Below, piece after piece: positions 63,655 to 64,000 of a DNA stretch of 64,000 bases (position 1 is the stretch's first letter; every line of letters starts with the position of its first letter). The DNA is from Ctena decussata (Eukaryota > Mollusca > Bivalvia > Lucinida > Lucinidae): positions 5,897,501-5,961,500 of the forward strand of contig OZ022498.1 in NCBI GenBank assembly GCA_963989385.1. The letters run 5' to 3'. The notes beneath the pieces were generated by a model. That model was not told the DNA's origin. It saw only the letters and a program-made list of their open reading frames with translations, and did not search any database. A program made the position numbers and the translations under genes.

Positions 63655-64000
63655 GCTGACAGTGATTTTTTTACAAATCTCCTTCTTTGAGTCCCAGGAC
63701 TCACAAGACCTAAAATCTTTGCATCCCACGCTCAAGGGTTTGCATCTTTACTGGGATGCAAAAGCAATATTTTCTCTGCATCCCAAACTTAAAGGGCTTC
63801 AAAGGACAAGCCCTATAAGTAAAAAATAACCAACGTCAAGCTCCTGTGGTCACAGGAATAAAATAAATCACCTGTTGTCTCATTGTCAGACAGCGTATTG
63901 GATTTGGAGACATCCGTTGTCATTTCGGATTCGAAGTTTGATCGGTCGCATCATGATCTGCAACATCTGGCCTTGCGTGTTTGTCTTGCCCAAGAAGACC

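Overview
This window is eukaryotic, intron-rich and repeat-laden. It looks like the genome of a bivalve mollusc. The grounds are tRNA-derived SINEs, numerous hairpin MITEs, and several families of elements with central tandem repeats of about 150-170 bp closed by a 3' hairpin, an architecture known in bivalves as pearl/HINE-like. A venerid-type clam is my guess; no species can be fixed from the sequence alone.

One host gene can be read, and it is complete. The minus strand from 63254 down to 33130 carries SLU7, the second-step pre-mRNA splicing factor, in 14 coding exons. Every exon joins in frame with GT-AG borders and the total is 1740 coding bases, 579 residues. A poly(A) signal lies about 230 bases past the stop, and a likely 5'-UTR splice acceptor sits 169 bases before the ATG.

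Layout. 1-32.9 kb: no host gene found, only layered repeats. These include a GTTTCGAAAC-rich foldback array interrupted by a decayed LINE (4.9-8.5 kb), nested inverted-repeat elements (9.7-17.35 kb) holding a MULE-like foldback with a 9-bp target duplication, several palindromes, four tRNA-SINEs across 19-35 kb (a fifth lies in SLU7 intron 7), a GTGATATCAC palindrome array (25.1-25.5 kb) and a 5'-truncated LINE (27-28.7 kb). 33-63.3 kb: SLU7, its introns packed with repeats. The largest intron (37364-46567) holds a stack of tandem-repeat/hairpin elements nested within one another, and a near-identical 944-bp duplication.

The most unusual signal is in SLU7 intron 7. Nine degenerate tandem copies of the 3' part of exon 7, each with the first bases of the following intron and so usually with its 5' splice site, form an array of about 114-bp (38-codon) units. 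The array is interrupted by a SINE and separated from the real exon by a hairpin-ended element. The copies lack a 3' splice site, so they look like a partial-exon satellite or a set of decoy donors, not mutually exclusive exons.
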